A stretch of DNA of 33,385 nucleotides from Bermanella sp034112325 (lineage in GTDB: Bacteria; Pseudomonadota; Gammaproteobacteria; Pseudomonadales; Oceanobacteraceae), in NCBI GenBank assembly GCA_034112325.1, contig JAWUVO010000074.1, forward strand, positions 1 through 33,385, written 5' to 3'. Position 1 is the first letter of the stretch; each line of letters begins with the position of its first letter. A program made the translations under genes and the position numbers. A model generated the notes under the pieces. It worked only from the letters and a program-made list of their open reading frames with translations. It ran no database searches and was not told where the DNA came from. Below are positions 1 through 6,506 of this stretch, piece by piece.

Positions 1-674
1 ACGTCTTTAATATCAGTAATGGCTTCGCCACGGCCTAAACGGTGGGCCACGTCTATAAGCGCACGCTCGGCATTGCCATAAAACAACATGTCGGCGGTGC
101 AATCTAACAATACGCTGCCACGAATACGGTCTTGACAGTAATCGTAGTGGCTTAAACGACGTTCTCTGGCTTCAAGGACACCAACAATTATAGGCACTTC
201 TTTTTTGTATATTTCACGTAATTTTTGCGTGTAAACGGTTACTGCGCGATCAGGGCGTTTACCACCTACATTACCTGGTGTATAGGCATCATCGTGGCGT
301 ACTCGCTTGTCGGCGGTATAACGGTTAATCATGCTGTCCATGTTGCCAGCTGAAACCCCGAAAAATAAATTAGGCTTGCCCAGTGCCTTAAAACTTTCTA
401 GATCGGCCCAGTCTGGCTGGCAAATTAGCCCTACTCTAAAACCTTGCGCTTCTAGGGTACGACCAATTACCGCCATACCAAAGCTAGGATGGTCTACATA
501 GGCGTCGCCGCAAATAATGATTACATCGCAGCTGTCCCAACCTAGTTGGTCCATCTCTTGTTTACACATAGGTAAAAACGGCGCGGATTTATAATTGTCG
601 CGAAACTTAGCAAAAGTGCGAATATCTTGCGGCAAAGCCTGAACAGACGGCGCCTTTTTTGGGGTTGCGGGCAT
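1..674 (-). CDS. ygiQ: YgiQ-family radical SAM protein, N-terminal part (runs off the window)
   Basis: This open frame starts at the ATG at 672-674 and stays open to the window edge, giving about 224 residues. It matches the N-terminal half of YgiQ (UPF0313), a radical SAM family of about 740 residues whose reaction is not established. Visible family motifs are FLPMCKQEMDQLGWDSCD near residue 33, GDAYVDHPSFGMA, RVGLICQPDW, GKPNLFFGVSAGNMDSMINR and RHDDAYTPG. The radical SAM cysteine cluster lies further downstream in this family and is outside the window. One stretch departs from the usual GGIEASLRR-type consensus: here it reads VGVLEARERRLSHYDY and continues with cysteines (DYCQD, LLDC). No frame break is seen. 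Family assignment is firm; function is unknown. Confidence 0.92.
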   Translation of the reverse strand, partial: MPATPKKAPSVQALPQDIRTFAKFRDNYKSAPFLPMCKQEMDQLGWDSCDVIIICGDAYVDHPSFGMAVIGRTLEAQGFRVGLICQPDWADLESFKALGKPNLFFGVSAGNMDSMINRYTADKRVRHDDAYTPGNVGGKRPDRAVTVYTQKLREIYKKEVPIIVGVLEARERRLSHYDYCQDRIRGSVLLDCTADMLFYGNAERALIDVAHRLGRGEAITDIKD

Positions 675-695
675 AGGTTTTAGTACTAATAAATA

Positions 696-716
696 ATGAG
701 CGAATTGTACGCTCAT
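696..716. repeat. 7-bp inverted repeat upstream of ygiQ
   Basis: ATGAGCG at 696-702 and CGCTCAT at 710-716 are perfect inverted arms around a 7-nt centre (AATTGTA). The site lies 22 bp upstream of the ygiQ start, in the expected promoter or leader region, so it could be an operator or a leader hairpin. No T-tract follows, so it is not an intrinsic terminator. The role is inferred only from position. Confidence 0.4.
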
Positions 717-796
717 ATGGGGTAATTAAAAACCACCTTAAAAATATGGGCTTTGGGGGTTTGGACCTAATTTGTTTATATATGACTAGAACAACA

Positions 797-893
797 TGGA
801 TACCAGATAGTTAGTGCCTAACTTCTGATAAGACGATAGTTGCCCGCCTTACTCGCTGATAATTTCGTCTTATCTCGCGCACGCGGGTATCCA
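797..893. other. Nested-hairpin element (97 nt) in the gene-free stretch upstream of ygiQ
   Basis: The stretch 675-934 holds no supportable gene. Within it lie three stacked perfect inverted repeats. The outer arms are TGGATACC (797-804) and GGTATCCA (886-893). A 6-bp hairpin AGTTAG-TGC-CTAACT lies at 809-823. A 10-bp pair GATAAGACGA (827-836) and TCGTCTTATC (865-874) completes it. Folded, this gives a closed outer helix with two side arms. It could be a palindromic mobile repeat (REP/MITE type), a structured leader of ygiQ on the minus strand, or a small RNA. No second copy was seen in the window. Confidence 0.5.
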
Positions 894-934
894 CCAAACC
901 TCAGCTAACAGCAATATCCATAAACCTCAGGCAT

Positions 935-967
935 AAAAAAAGCCACCTGCTGAAACCGCAGGTGGCT
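935..967 (-). terminator. Rho-independent terminator after the DUF6160-like gene
   Basis: A perfect 10-bp stem, AGCCACCTGC (941-950) and GCAGGTGGCT (958-967), closes a 7-nt loop. Read on the minus strand it is followed by seven Ts (complement of A935-A941). It lies about 43 bp past the stop of the minus-strand gene ending at 1010. There is no T-run in the plus direction, so it serves the minus strand. Confidence 0.9.
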
Positions 968-1009
968 TTGATCGTTTAAGCATTCAAACAATGCTTAAAC
1001 TGGGTCATA

Positions 1010-2254
1010 TTAGTGACCGTAGATTTTAAGAGTAGTACCAGACATGTTTAAGTTATCGATTGCGATTGAACCGAAAGAACGGGCAACACCACCAATCTCA
1101 CCAATACTTAGATCCATGGACACATCTATGTTGAAGTCAGTTAGAATAACGATTAGAGCGTTATTCACTTCAACATCACCTTCAGTCAGGCTAGAGTAGC
1201 TAGCAGAACCACTACCAATAGTCATTGCAACAAATGCCATGTTAGTAGCGTTTTGCTCATTGGCAGAAGCATTAATCGCAGCAGCTAGTACACCAACATT
1301 AGCAGTAATTGCAGCAGCAGTTGTACCAGCATCATTAGTGATTGCTGCAGCTGTATTAGCTGTTGCTATTTCAGCGTCTGTTGGATTAGCTGGATCAACT
1401 GCAGTTAATATAGAAGCATCATATGCTGCTTGACTAACCTGAGCATTTGCAGCAGCAGTGATTGAAGTATCTGCAACAACAACAGAAGGAGCGGCAGCAG
1501 CACCGTTAATCAATCCAGCTAAAGTAGCGGCATCAGCAGTCAAAAGTGGGGCTGAAGCTGCTTCTGCATCAACTTGGCTGAGGCCACCAGTCATATTAGC
1601 TGCAACGGATTGCGAATAAAATGCATTACGAACGTCTTGCTGGTAATCACCACCAGAAAGCAAAGGCATAGAATCTTGACCGATTTTAAGATTAGAAATA
1701 CCAAGACCAATTACGTCTACATCTAAGTTACCTGAAGTCATTTCAAAGTAAGCTTTAACGCCAATCAAATCAACGCCAGATTGGTTGTTAATAGTTACAT
1801 CGTAGGACCAAGGTTACCAGCAATGTTAATGTCAGAAGCGATGTTAGCCGTCACGCCAGAGGCTGAAACAGCATCTATGTGTAAACCGAAGTCAACAGGG
1901 TTTAGACCACCTAGACTTGCAGACTCATCAGTACCACCAAGATGAATAACAACACCTTCATTTTCATCTACATCGATTTCGATAACTAAATCTTGCAAAC
2001 GATCGCTATGGGGTCAATGCTGTGCTTCCACCATCAAACGCAATAACAAGGTTACCTGCGTTGCCGGTTTCGGCGCCGTCTGTATCAGTATAAGTGAAGG
2101 TGTCGATAGTGATTGCAGTATCAAGTTCGATAGAGATACCGGCTTGACCTGTCATTTCACCTAAAAGGGAATCGTCGATAGAAGTCATTTCTGCTTGGGC
2201 GAAAGGCGCTGTAGCGATCGCAGTTACTAGCGCTAATTTTTTAAAAGTTTTCAT
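1010..2254 (-). pseudogene. DUF6160/FilA-like exported surface protein, broken by two compensating frameshifts
   Basis: Start ATG 2254 is chosen because GGAGG stands 6 nt upstream; the ATG at 2266 would overlap that site. The product begins with a signal peptide (MKTFKKLALVTAIATAPFAQA), followed by DDSLLGEMTGQAGISIELD, typical of DUF6160 (FilA-like) proteins, and it ends in a GTTLKIYGH tail as I recall for that family. The frame closes at a TAG near 2006, continues in another frame (LQDLVIEIDVDENEG) from about 2010 to 1808, then returns to the original frame (NNQSGVDLIGVKAYFE). One base too many in the CCCC run (plus 2010-2013) and one too few around 1804-1811 explain this; the net length stays in frame, about 414 residues. 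An alanine-rich low-complexity segment lies at about 1230-1620. It is either a pseudogene or two sequencing indels. Family assignment is moderate. Confidence 0.7.
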
Positions 2255-2282
2255 GTGTGCCTCCATTTATTTTATTATTATT

Positions 2283-2297
2283 TCAGGCTGGGCCTGA
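2283..2297. repeat. Short hairpin in the leader of the DUF6160-like gene
   Basis: TCAGGC-TGG-GCCTGA is a perfect 6-bp inverted repeat with a 3-nt loop, 29 bp upstream of the ATG at 2254 and 34 bp past the stop of the small upstream gene. No T-run follows in either direction. It may be a leader hairpin; its function is unknown. Confidence 0.35.
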
Positions 2298-2330
2298 GTA
2301 TTGTGACTAATTTGCTAAGGCCAATTTATT

Positions 2331-2596
2331 TCAATTTGATTTTTGATCGACATTAAGTTCGAACATACCGACACTAACATCATGCTTTTTAATGATTGCG
2401 AAAGAATACAAATCTTGTCGCTGCCCCAGTTTAAAAGCTCCACCCTTCAGAGCGCGCATAAATACCTCATTGATATCTTTCTCTAAGCGCTCTTTTTATG
2501 TTTTGGACTTTCAGCTATAACTTCTGCGTTAATGGTCGCGGCGGCGAACAAAAAAGGCAGGCTGATCAATACGGCTTTTAGAGATTTGAATATCAT
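2331..2596 (-). pseudogene. Small exported protein of unknown family, apparently frameshifted
   Basis: From the ATG at 2596 the frame encodes a clear signal peptide (MIFKSLKAVLISLPFLFAAA, then TINAE) and then SPKHKK before a TAG. One frame over, translation continues as ERLEKDINEVFMRALKGG, then AFKLGQRQDLYSFAIIKK and a C-terminus GMFELNVDQKSN with a TGA at 2331-2333. Adding one A to the AAAAA run (TTTTT on the plus strand, about 2496-2500) joins the halves into an 88-residue precursor; the span of 266 bp is one short of a multiple of three, as expected. I do not recognise the family. No strong ribosome binding site is seen. It precedes the DUF6160-like gene on the same strand. Confidence 0.5.
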
Positions 2597-3214
2597 TTTT
2601 ATTATTTTTCTATTTCTAAACGGTGGATGAATCCTAACCCGCACAGGTTGCCCTGCACATAGTTTGTTTCCCTTAGATTTACAATTAATTACATTTTCAT
2701 TCTAAGGGATTACAAGATCAACCATCCAACTGATCAACTGACAGGCAATACACAGTAAAAGTACTAAATAACCTAAAAACCAATCATATAGAGTATTAAA
2801 AAAAATTTATATTCTATTTTGAAATAAAAAGACAAAAATCCACACAAACTATATTGGTAAATATGTTTATGTTGATAGCCTTACAAGAGATCAGTGGGTA
2901 ATAATGAAACACCCCGTTGTTACCTGTGTAAAAAAACATAGATAAAACAGTATAGTGTCACCAATTGTAGCTATAAACCCTAAGTAAGACTCTTATAAGA
3001 TATTGATTTAGTTGGAGTTTTTATGGTCCAAAGACATAGATTCGTACCACTAAGACTTGGGTGTAACTTGAAGCAATCGCTCACGGTGTGAGCTCCTACG
3101 GGGTAAGCTTTTGTGCATAGCTTGGGATAATCATACGATTTACTGGATGGGGAAAATGTAAATATGTGAGTATAAAAGGAGCAGTTGTAAAAGCATGAAG
3201 GTGTAAAAAATAAA
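2597..3214. other. Gene-free region between the exported-protein genes and the tRNA pair
   Basis: No frame of convincing length or composition is present and the base composition is very A/T-rich. Visible structure: a 9-bp inverted repeat TCCCTTAGA (2669-2677) and TCTAAGGGA (2701-2709) with a 23-nt loop, and one copy of the REP-like repeat at 3074-3099. A possible 22-codon frame starts at the ATG at 3023, after a GGAG, and runs into the REP-like repeat; there is too little to call a gene. Confidence 0.6.
3074..3099 (-). repeat. REP-like repeat, single inverted copy
   Basis: Read on the minus strand this is GTAGGAGCTCACACCGTGAG then CGATTG, matching the two tandem copies at 4233-4290 (GTAGGAG-N-CAC-CCGTG-GCGATT) with a few changes. 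It has an internal GCTCAC/GTGAGC palindrome typical of REP elements and lies in a gene-free region. Confidence 0.65.
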
Positions 3215-3290
3215 TGGTATCCCGTAGGGGAGTCGAACCCCTGTTACCGCCGTGAAAGGGCGGTGTCCTAGGCCTCTAGACGAACGGGAC
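3215..3290 (-). tRNA. tRNA-Glu (anticodon TTC)
   Basis: This is a 76-nt cloverleaf with encoded CCA (TGG at 3215-3217 on the plus strand). The acceptor arms are GTCCCGT and ACGGGAT. The anticodon stem CCGCC/GGCGG encloses a 7-nt loop with TTC at 3254-3256 (minus-strand reading). The T arm contains GGTTCGA. It is the second gene of a two-tRNA unit, 40 bp after tRNA-Ala. Confidence 0.97.
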
Positions 3291-3330
3291 ACAATAAGAT
3301 TTTTAAGTTATAGGCCGAACTTAAAAAAAT

Positions 3331-3406
3331 TGGTGGAGCCTAGCGGGATCGAACCGCTGACCTCAACACTGCCAGTGTTGCGCTCTCCCAGCTGAGCTAA
3401 GGCCCC
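3331..3406 (-). tRNA. tRNA-Ala (anticodon GGC)
   Basis: This is a 76-nt cloverleaf with encoded CCA at 3331-3333. The acceptor starts GGGGCC and ends GGCTCC. The D arm reads AGCTCAGCTGGGAGAG and the T loop GGTTCGATCC. The anticodon GGC is the complement of 3371-3373. It is transcribed first in the Ala-Glu pair. Confidence 0.97.
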
Positions 3407-3465
3407 ACACACATCAATGTTCAATTGGGTATGAACTAACAGCAGGCTGCTAAGATGTGGCGTGC

Positions 3466-3493
3466 ATTATACGGATAGATATAGCTTTGTCAC
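3466..3493 (-). promoter_or_regulatory. Sigma70 promoter of the tRNA-Ala/tRNA-Glu unit
   Basis: On the minus strand GTGACA (3488-3493) and TATAAT (3466-3471) are separated by 16 bp. The base run after the -10 box is GC-rich (GCACGCC), as in stringently controlled stable-RNA promoters. The tRNA-Ala gene begins 60 bp downstream. Confidence 0.75.
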
Positions 3494-3584
3494 CCCTTTT
3501 GGATATTTTTTTGCGAATAAAAACAAGCTGTTAGGGTATTTGGCCAGTGAACGATTACTAAGATGCGGTTCGTGCAGTTAAGCC

Positions 3585-4103
3585 CTACTTTACTAATTGG
3601 GAGGCCTTGGCTATTTGTACCTCGGCTAATGCCGACTTCATGCTTTTGCGCCAATGACTATCGGCCTGCTCACTGGTCGCTATATTATCTTGACTGTGGT
3701 CCATAACCACTGGCAAATCTAACGCTAGCCAGGTGAAATAGCCGTCTTTAAAATAGTGAACATTGTCATAACCCCATGCTACGGCTAAAAATGTGGCCAC
3801 GGCACTGCGATAGCAATGGGCGCTGTTGCAGTAGATCACGATTGGAATATTACGATCTAGGGTTTCAATTAGGTATAAATCATTAAACCCTCGTTTTAAA
3901 TCTAAGTGCACTGCACTGCGAATATGTCCTAGTTGAAACTCAAACTGCTCTCTTACGTCAATAAAAGTAGCCCCTTTTTCAAATAAACTAAGCGCTTGGT
4001 AGGCATCAATGGTTTTTGCACCCTTTATCCCTTGAATCTCTTCAGCATTTGACAGCGAGCTAGCACTTAGAGCAAACAATAATACAAATATAATTCGGAA
4101 CAC
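3585..4103 (-). CDS. Exported rhodanese-like protein with a CxxxxC active loop
   Basis: The product has 172 residues. Start GTG at 4103 is supported by GGAGAAGG 3 bp upstream. The N-terminus is a cleavable signal peptide (about residues 1-20, ending SLSNA), so the protein is probably periplasmic. A single rhodanese domain follows: TFIDVREQFEFQLGHI, then the active loop IYCNSAHCYRSA with the catalytic-type Cys and a second Cys five residues on, then GYDNVHYFKDGYFTWLALDLPV. The CNSAHCYRS loop resembles the CxxxCW rhodaneses associated with PQQ-dependent catabolism rather than classical thiosulfate sulfurtransferases. The sulfur donor and acceptor cannot be read from sequence. It stands alone between the tRNA pair and the REP-like repeats. 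Confidence 0.85.
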   Translation of the reverse strand: MFRIIFVLLFALSASSLSNAEEIQGIKGAKTIDAYQALSLFEKGATFIDVREQFEFQLGHIRSAVHLDLKRGFNDLYLIETLDRNIPIVIYCNSAHCYRSAVATFLAVAWGYDNVHYFKDGYFTWLALDLPVVMDHSQDNIATSEQADSHWRKSMKSALAEVQIAKASQLVK

Positions 4104-4232
4104 GGCCCTTCTCCATTTACTTCCTTAAATTTGAGTATAGGACGAGATTTAGCAAAGGCTTGGAATAATTGGGTGCAAGACTTGAAAGTATTATAGCCAT
4201 TTGTAGCTAAAACAGATTTGACAATAATTAAA

Positions 4233-4304
4233 TGTAGGAGCCCACCCCGTGGGCGATTAACTGTAGGAGGCCACACCGTGGGCGATTAACTGTGGCCGAT
4301 TAAC
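4233..4304. repeat. Tandem REP-like repeats after the chemotaxis operon
   Basis: Two adjacent 29-bp copies at 4233-4261 and 4262-4290 share TGTAGGAGxCCACxCCGTGG followed by GCGATTAAC. A truncated third copy at 4291-4304 reads TGTGGCCGATTAAC. The first holds a perfect GCCCAC/GTGGGC hairpin. A further inverted copy lies at 3074-3099. Placement 9 bp past the stop of the last operon gene is typical of REP sequences, which can protect mRNA ends or attenuate read-through. Confidence 0.75.
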
Positions 4305-4312
4305 CCAACCAA

Positions 4313-4717
4313 TCAATGCATACCCATTTTATTCAGTGATAACAGAACTTCTGCTTCGCCATAACTAAAGCCACAGCTACTAACAAGATCGTTTTCTGAC
4401 GCGCCCATTTGTATTAAACGGTTAGCTTGATCATAAGAGGGATGTTCAGATTTAGTATTTAAAATAGCGTACTGCTTTTTAAGTACTGAATTTAACCGAC
4501 GTTCTGTTTCTAAGACTTTTTGTCCCATGCCCACAGCACTTTTTGATAACGCGCGATTGTCTTCTTGTAATCGTTGATTAATTTTAACTTGCAGTCGTTT
4601 CTGCTTAGTCAGTGCTTGGCCATTTTTAATAGATAATACCAGTGCAAGTAACGATGCAGCCGAGGCGCACAACATGACAATACTAGACACGTCTAAAATT
4701 AATATAGATTCCAACAT
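4313..4717 (-). CDS. DUF2802 membrane-anchored protein of the chemotaxis locus
   Basis: The product has 134 residues. An N-terminal transmembrane segment (about residues 8-30, ILDVSSIVMLCASAASLLAL region) is followed by a charged coiled-coil stretch (about 35-90) and a conserved C-terminal domain, YDQANRLIQMGASENDLVSS and CGFSYGEAEVLLSL, characteristic of DUF2802. In Pseudomonas and Vibrio the same family is encoded directly after cheW at the end of the chemotaxis locus, as here. Its molecular role is unknown to me. The C-terminal part looks like a small helix-turn-helix-type fold, but DNA binding is not implied by the context. Confidence 0.85.
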   Translation of the reverse strand: MLESILILDVSSIVMLCASAASLLALVLSIKNGQALTKQKRLQVKINQRLQEDNRALSKSAVGMGQKVLETERRLNSVLKKQYAILNTKSEHPSYDQANRLIQMGASENDLVSSCGFSYGEAEVLLSLNKMGMH

Positions 4718-4852
4718 AATGACTACTCGCAGTTACCAAACATTAAATTAGCTTTGGCAGGGTTTATTAGTTTTATTTTTACCTACGCTACTAACAAAAT
4801 AGCGCAGGTATTTAACTGCTTATTTAATTTATATCTTTAAAGGTGGCAACGA

Positions 4853-5335
4853 TTAAAAGTCGCTGAGTTCGGCCCACTCTCCATCTGACATCATCTTTTC
4901 AAGATCAACCAAAATAAGCAGTTCTTTGTTTTTATGACAAACACCCTGAATAAATTTGGCGGTTTCTTCATTGCCCACGTTTGGTGTGGTTTCAATTTCC
5001 GATTGACGTAAATACACAACCTCTGCCACTGCATCAACTAATATACCCACCACTTGATTCTCTGTTTCGATAATCACAATACGGGTTTGGTCATTAGTTT
5101 CAGTTTGCATGAGCCCGAAGCGCAAGCGTGTATCAATTACCGTAACAACGTTACCGCGTAAGTTGATTATGCCTAACACATACGGTGGTGCACCGGGTAC
5201 AGGAGCCACTTCGCTATAGCGGAGTACTTCTTGTACTTGCATTACATTGATGCCATACGTTTCGTTATCTAAACGGAACGTGACCCACTGCAACATGGGA
5301 TCTTCAATAGCCCCTTTTGCTTCATAGGTACTCAT
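4853..5335 (-). CDS. cheW: CheW chemotaxis coupling protein
   Basis: The product has 160 residues, the usual length for CheW. It couples MCP receptors to CheA at the cytoplasmic face of the membrane. Family features run throughout: QWVTFRLDNETYGINVMQVQ near the start, then VPGAPPYVLGIINLRGNVVT, VIDTRLRFG, RIVIIETENQVVGILVDAVA and the C-terminal LLILVDLEKMM. An AGGAG stands 10 bp before the ATG. It is followed 135 bp later by the DUF2802 gene and preceded by a sigma54-type promoter of its own, so it can be expressed apart from the upstream che genes. Confidence 0.96.
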   Translation of the reverse strand: MSTYEAKGAIEDPMLQWVTFRLDNETYGINVMQVQEVLRYSEVAPVPGAPPYVLGIINLRGNVVTVIDTRLRFGLMQTETNDQTRIVIIETENQVVGILVDAVAEVVYLRQSEIETTPNVGNEETAKFIQGVCHKNKELLILVDLEKMMSDGEWAELSDF

Positions 5336-5394
5336 CGTGTCTTACTCCTATTTACGTCGATTTCCAGCTATTAAGATCTGGCAATCCGTCAAAT

Positions 5395-5415
5395 TCATAA
5401 CAGTCCTTGTTATGA
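5395..5415 (-). repeat. 8-bp hairpin in the cheW leader
   Basis: TCATAACA (5395-5402) and TGTTATGA (5408-5415) are perfect inverted arms around a 5-nt loop. The element sits right where transcription from the sigma54-type site at 5428-5442 would begin, so the cheW mRNA would carry a 5'-terminal stem. It is not a terminator because no T-run follows. Confidence 0.5.
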
Positions 5416-5427
5416 GTTTAGACTAGA

Positions 5428-5442
5428 GCAGATTGCGTGCCA
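5428..5442 (-). promoter_or_regulatory. Sigma54 (RpoN) promoter upstream of cheW
   Basis: Read on the minus strand the site is TGGCACG-CAAT-CTGC, against the consensus TGGCACG-N4-TTGC. It has the invariant GG and GC at exact spacing and only one mismatch in the fixed bases. It lies 92 bp upstream of the cheW ATG, giving a leader of about 80 nt. In Pseudomonas and Vibrio polar-flagellum systems RpoN with FleQ/FlrC-type activators drives early and middle flagellar genes. Confidence 0.7.
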
Positions 5443-5574
5443 GTCGGAAACGAAATGATTTTAAATATATTTGCTGGCGTCAGCTTTCACGCGCCTTTAG
5501 TGATTAATTACTAATTGATTTTTGCTATTTCCAAACAATAATCAACGATATTTAGACCCATTACCCAAGTTATA

Positions 5575-6498
5575 TCAGCTATCTGAGTTTAAAATATCTA
5601 CCAAATTATCCACGTGTATAAGGGCGCACATATGCTCTATAACGGTTCCCGATAGCCACTGACGCTTACCATTGTTAGAGCGCCACTTAACCTGGTCTGG
5701 CTCTATTCTTACCGTGGAGTAAACCTGCTTGCAGGCCAGTGTCCATTTACTTCGTTGTAACTGAATTAAAAAGGCAAAACCTTCTTTTTCTAGGTCATAA
5801 CCTTTTTCTGGCATAATGTATTTAGCGGTATCAACCACATATAAATGCTCTTCAGATTCATTGTAAGCGCCAATAAACCAGTCTGGCCTGCCAATTAATT
5901 GATTGGTGTCGTGCTCTACCTTGATAATTTTACCCAGCGATTCCATTGGCACGGCTAACTTTAGTCCGCATACGTCAAATAATAAAACGTCGAACGCTTC
6001 CTGTGCCCAGAGAGGCGCCTTTGGAAAGCGTTTTTCTATTTCAGGCTCAAGCTTGATTATTGTGTCAGTTTTGACTGAATTATCAGTTAGGATACTGGGT
6101 AATACATCAGGAATAGTGGTAACAACAGGTATATCAATAACGGGGGCGGGAGTTTTAGAAACTGGTAATACTTTTGGGGCAACAATAGCTTCTTTAGTAA
6201 CGATTATTGGTGCAATAAAATCTTCTGAGCGAGGCTCAGGCTGTCTAAACGACGTCTGTTGTGGCGCCACTTTTTTCTGAAAACTTAAAGGTCTGTCCAT
6301 AGGATTTTTTTCTATGGCTGAGTTGGCCTCAGGTTCAGTAACGCGTTCTTTTATTTCTACTTGAGCAACTACTTCAGCTTTTACTTCTTCCACTGGTGGA
6401 AATAAGTCGCCTAATAAGGTGTCCATATATTCTTGAACAACCGAGTCAACACTGGCTTCTTTTTCTGAAACCGAAGTGACGGTCAATGCATCTTTCAT
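5575..6498 (-). CDS. parP: ParP-like CheW-domain protein for polar chemotaxis array placement
   Basis: The product has 307 residues from the ATG at 6498, chosen because AGGTG stands 5 bp upstream and because it follows the preceding stop by 8 bp; an open extension to 6564 would overlap the upstream gene. The N-terminal two thirds are low-complexity, proline- and valine-rich, with little predicted fold. The last 140 residues form a CheW-like domain (FDVLLFDVCGLKLAVPMESL, GRPDWFIGAYNESEEHLYVV, WLSGTVIEHMCALIHVDNLV). In Vibrio, ParP binds ParC through its N-terminal part and joins the array via its CheW-like domain. Position between parC and cheW matches those loci. Assignment rests on domain layout and synteny. 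Confidence 0.85.
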   Translation of the reverse strand: MKDALTVTSVSEKEASVDSVVQEYMDTLLGDLFPPVEEVKAEVVAQVEIKERVTEPEANSAIEKNPMDRPLSFQKKVAPQQTSFRQPEPRSEDFIAPIIVTKEAIVAPKVLPVSKTPAPVIDIPVVTTIPDVLPSILTDNSVKTDTIIKLEPEIEKRFPKAPLWAQEAFDVLLFDVCGLKLAVPMESLGKIIKVEHDTNQLIGRPDWFIGAYNESEEHLYVVDTAKYIMPEKGYDLEKEGFAFLIQLQRSKWTLACKQVYSTVRIEPDQVKWRSNNGKRQWLSGTVIEHMCALIHVDNLVDILNSDS

Positions 6499-6506
6499 AA
6501 GTACAC

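Noticed and set aside
1239..1433. Plus-strand 64-residue Ala/Val-rich frame
   Set aside because: It is the antisense shadow of the alanine-rich segment of the minus-strand gene and has no ribosome binding site.
3023..3091. 22-codon plus-strand frame after a GGAG
   Set aside because: It is too short, runs into the REP-like repeat and shows no recognisable sequence.
4067..4276. Minus-strand 69-residue frame
   Set aside because: It overlaps the rhodanese start and the REP-like repeats, and its composition is not protein-like.
5903..6280. Plus-strand 125-residue frame opposite parP
   Set aside because: It is a shadow of the low-complexity Val/Pro/Thr-rich region of parP; no ribosome binding site was seen.
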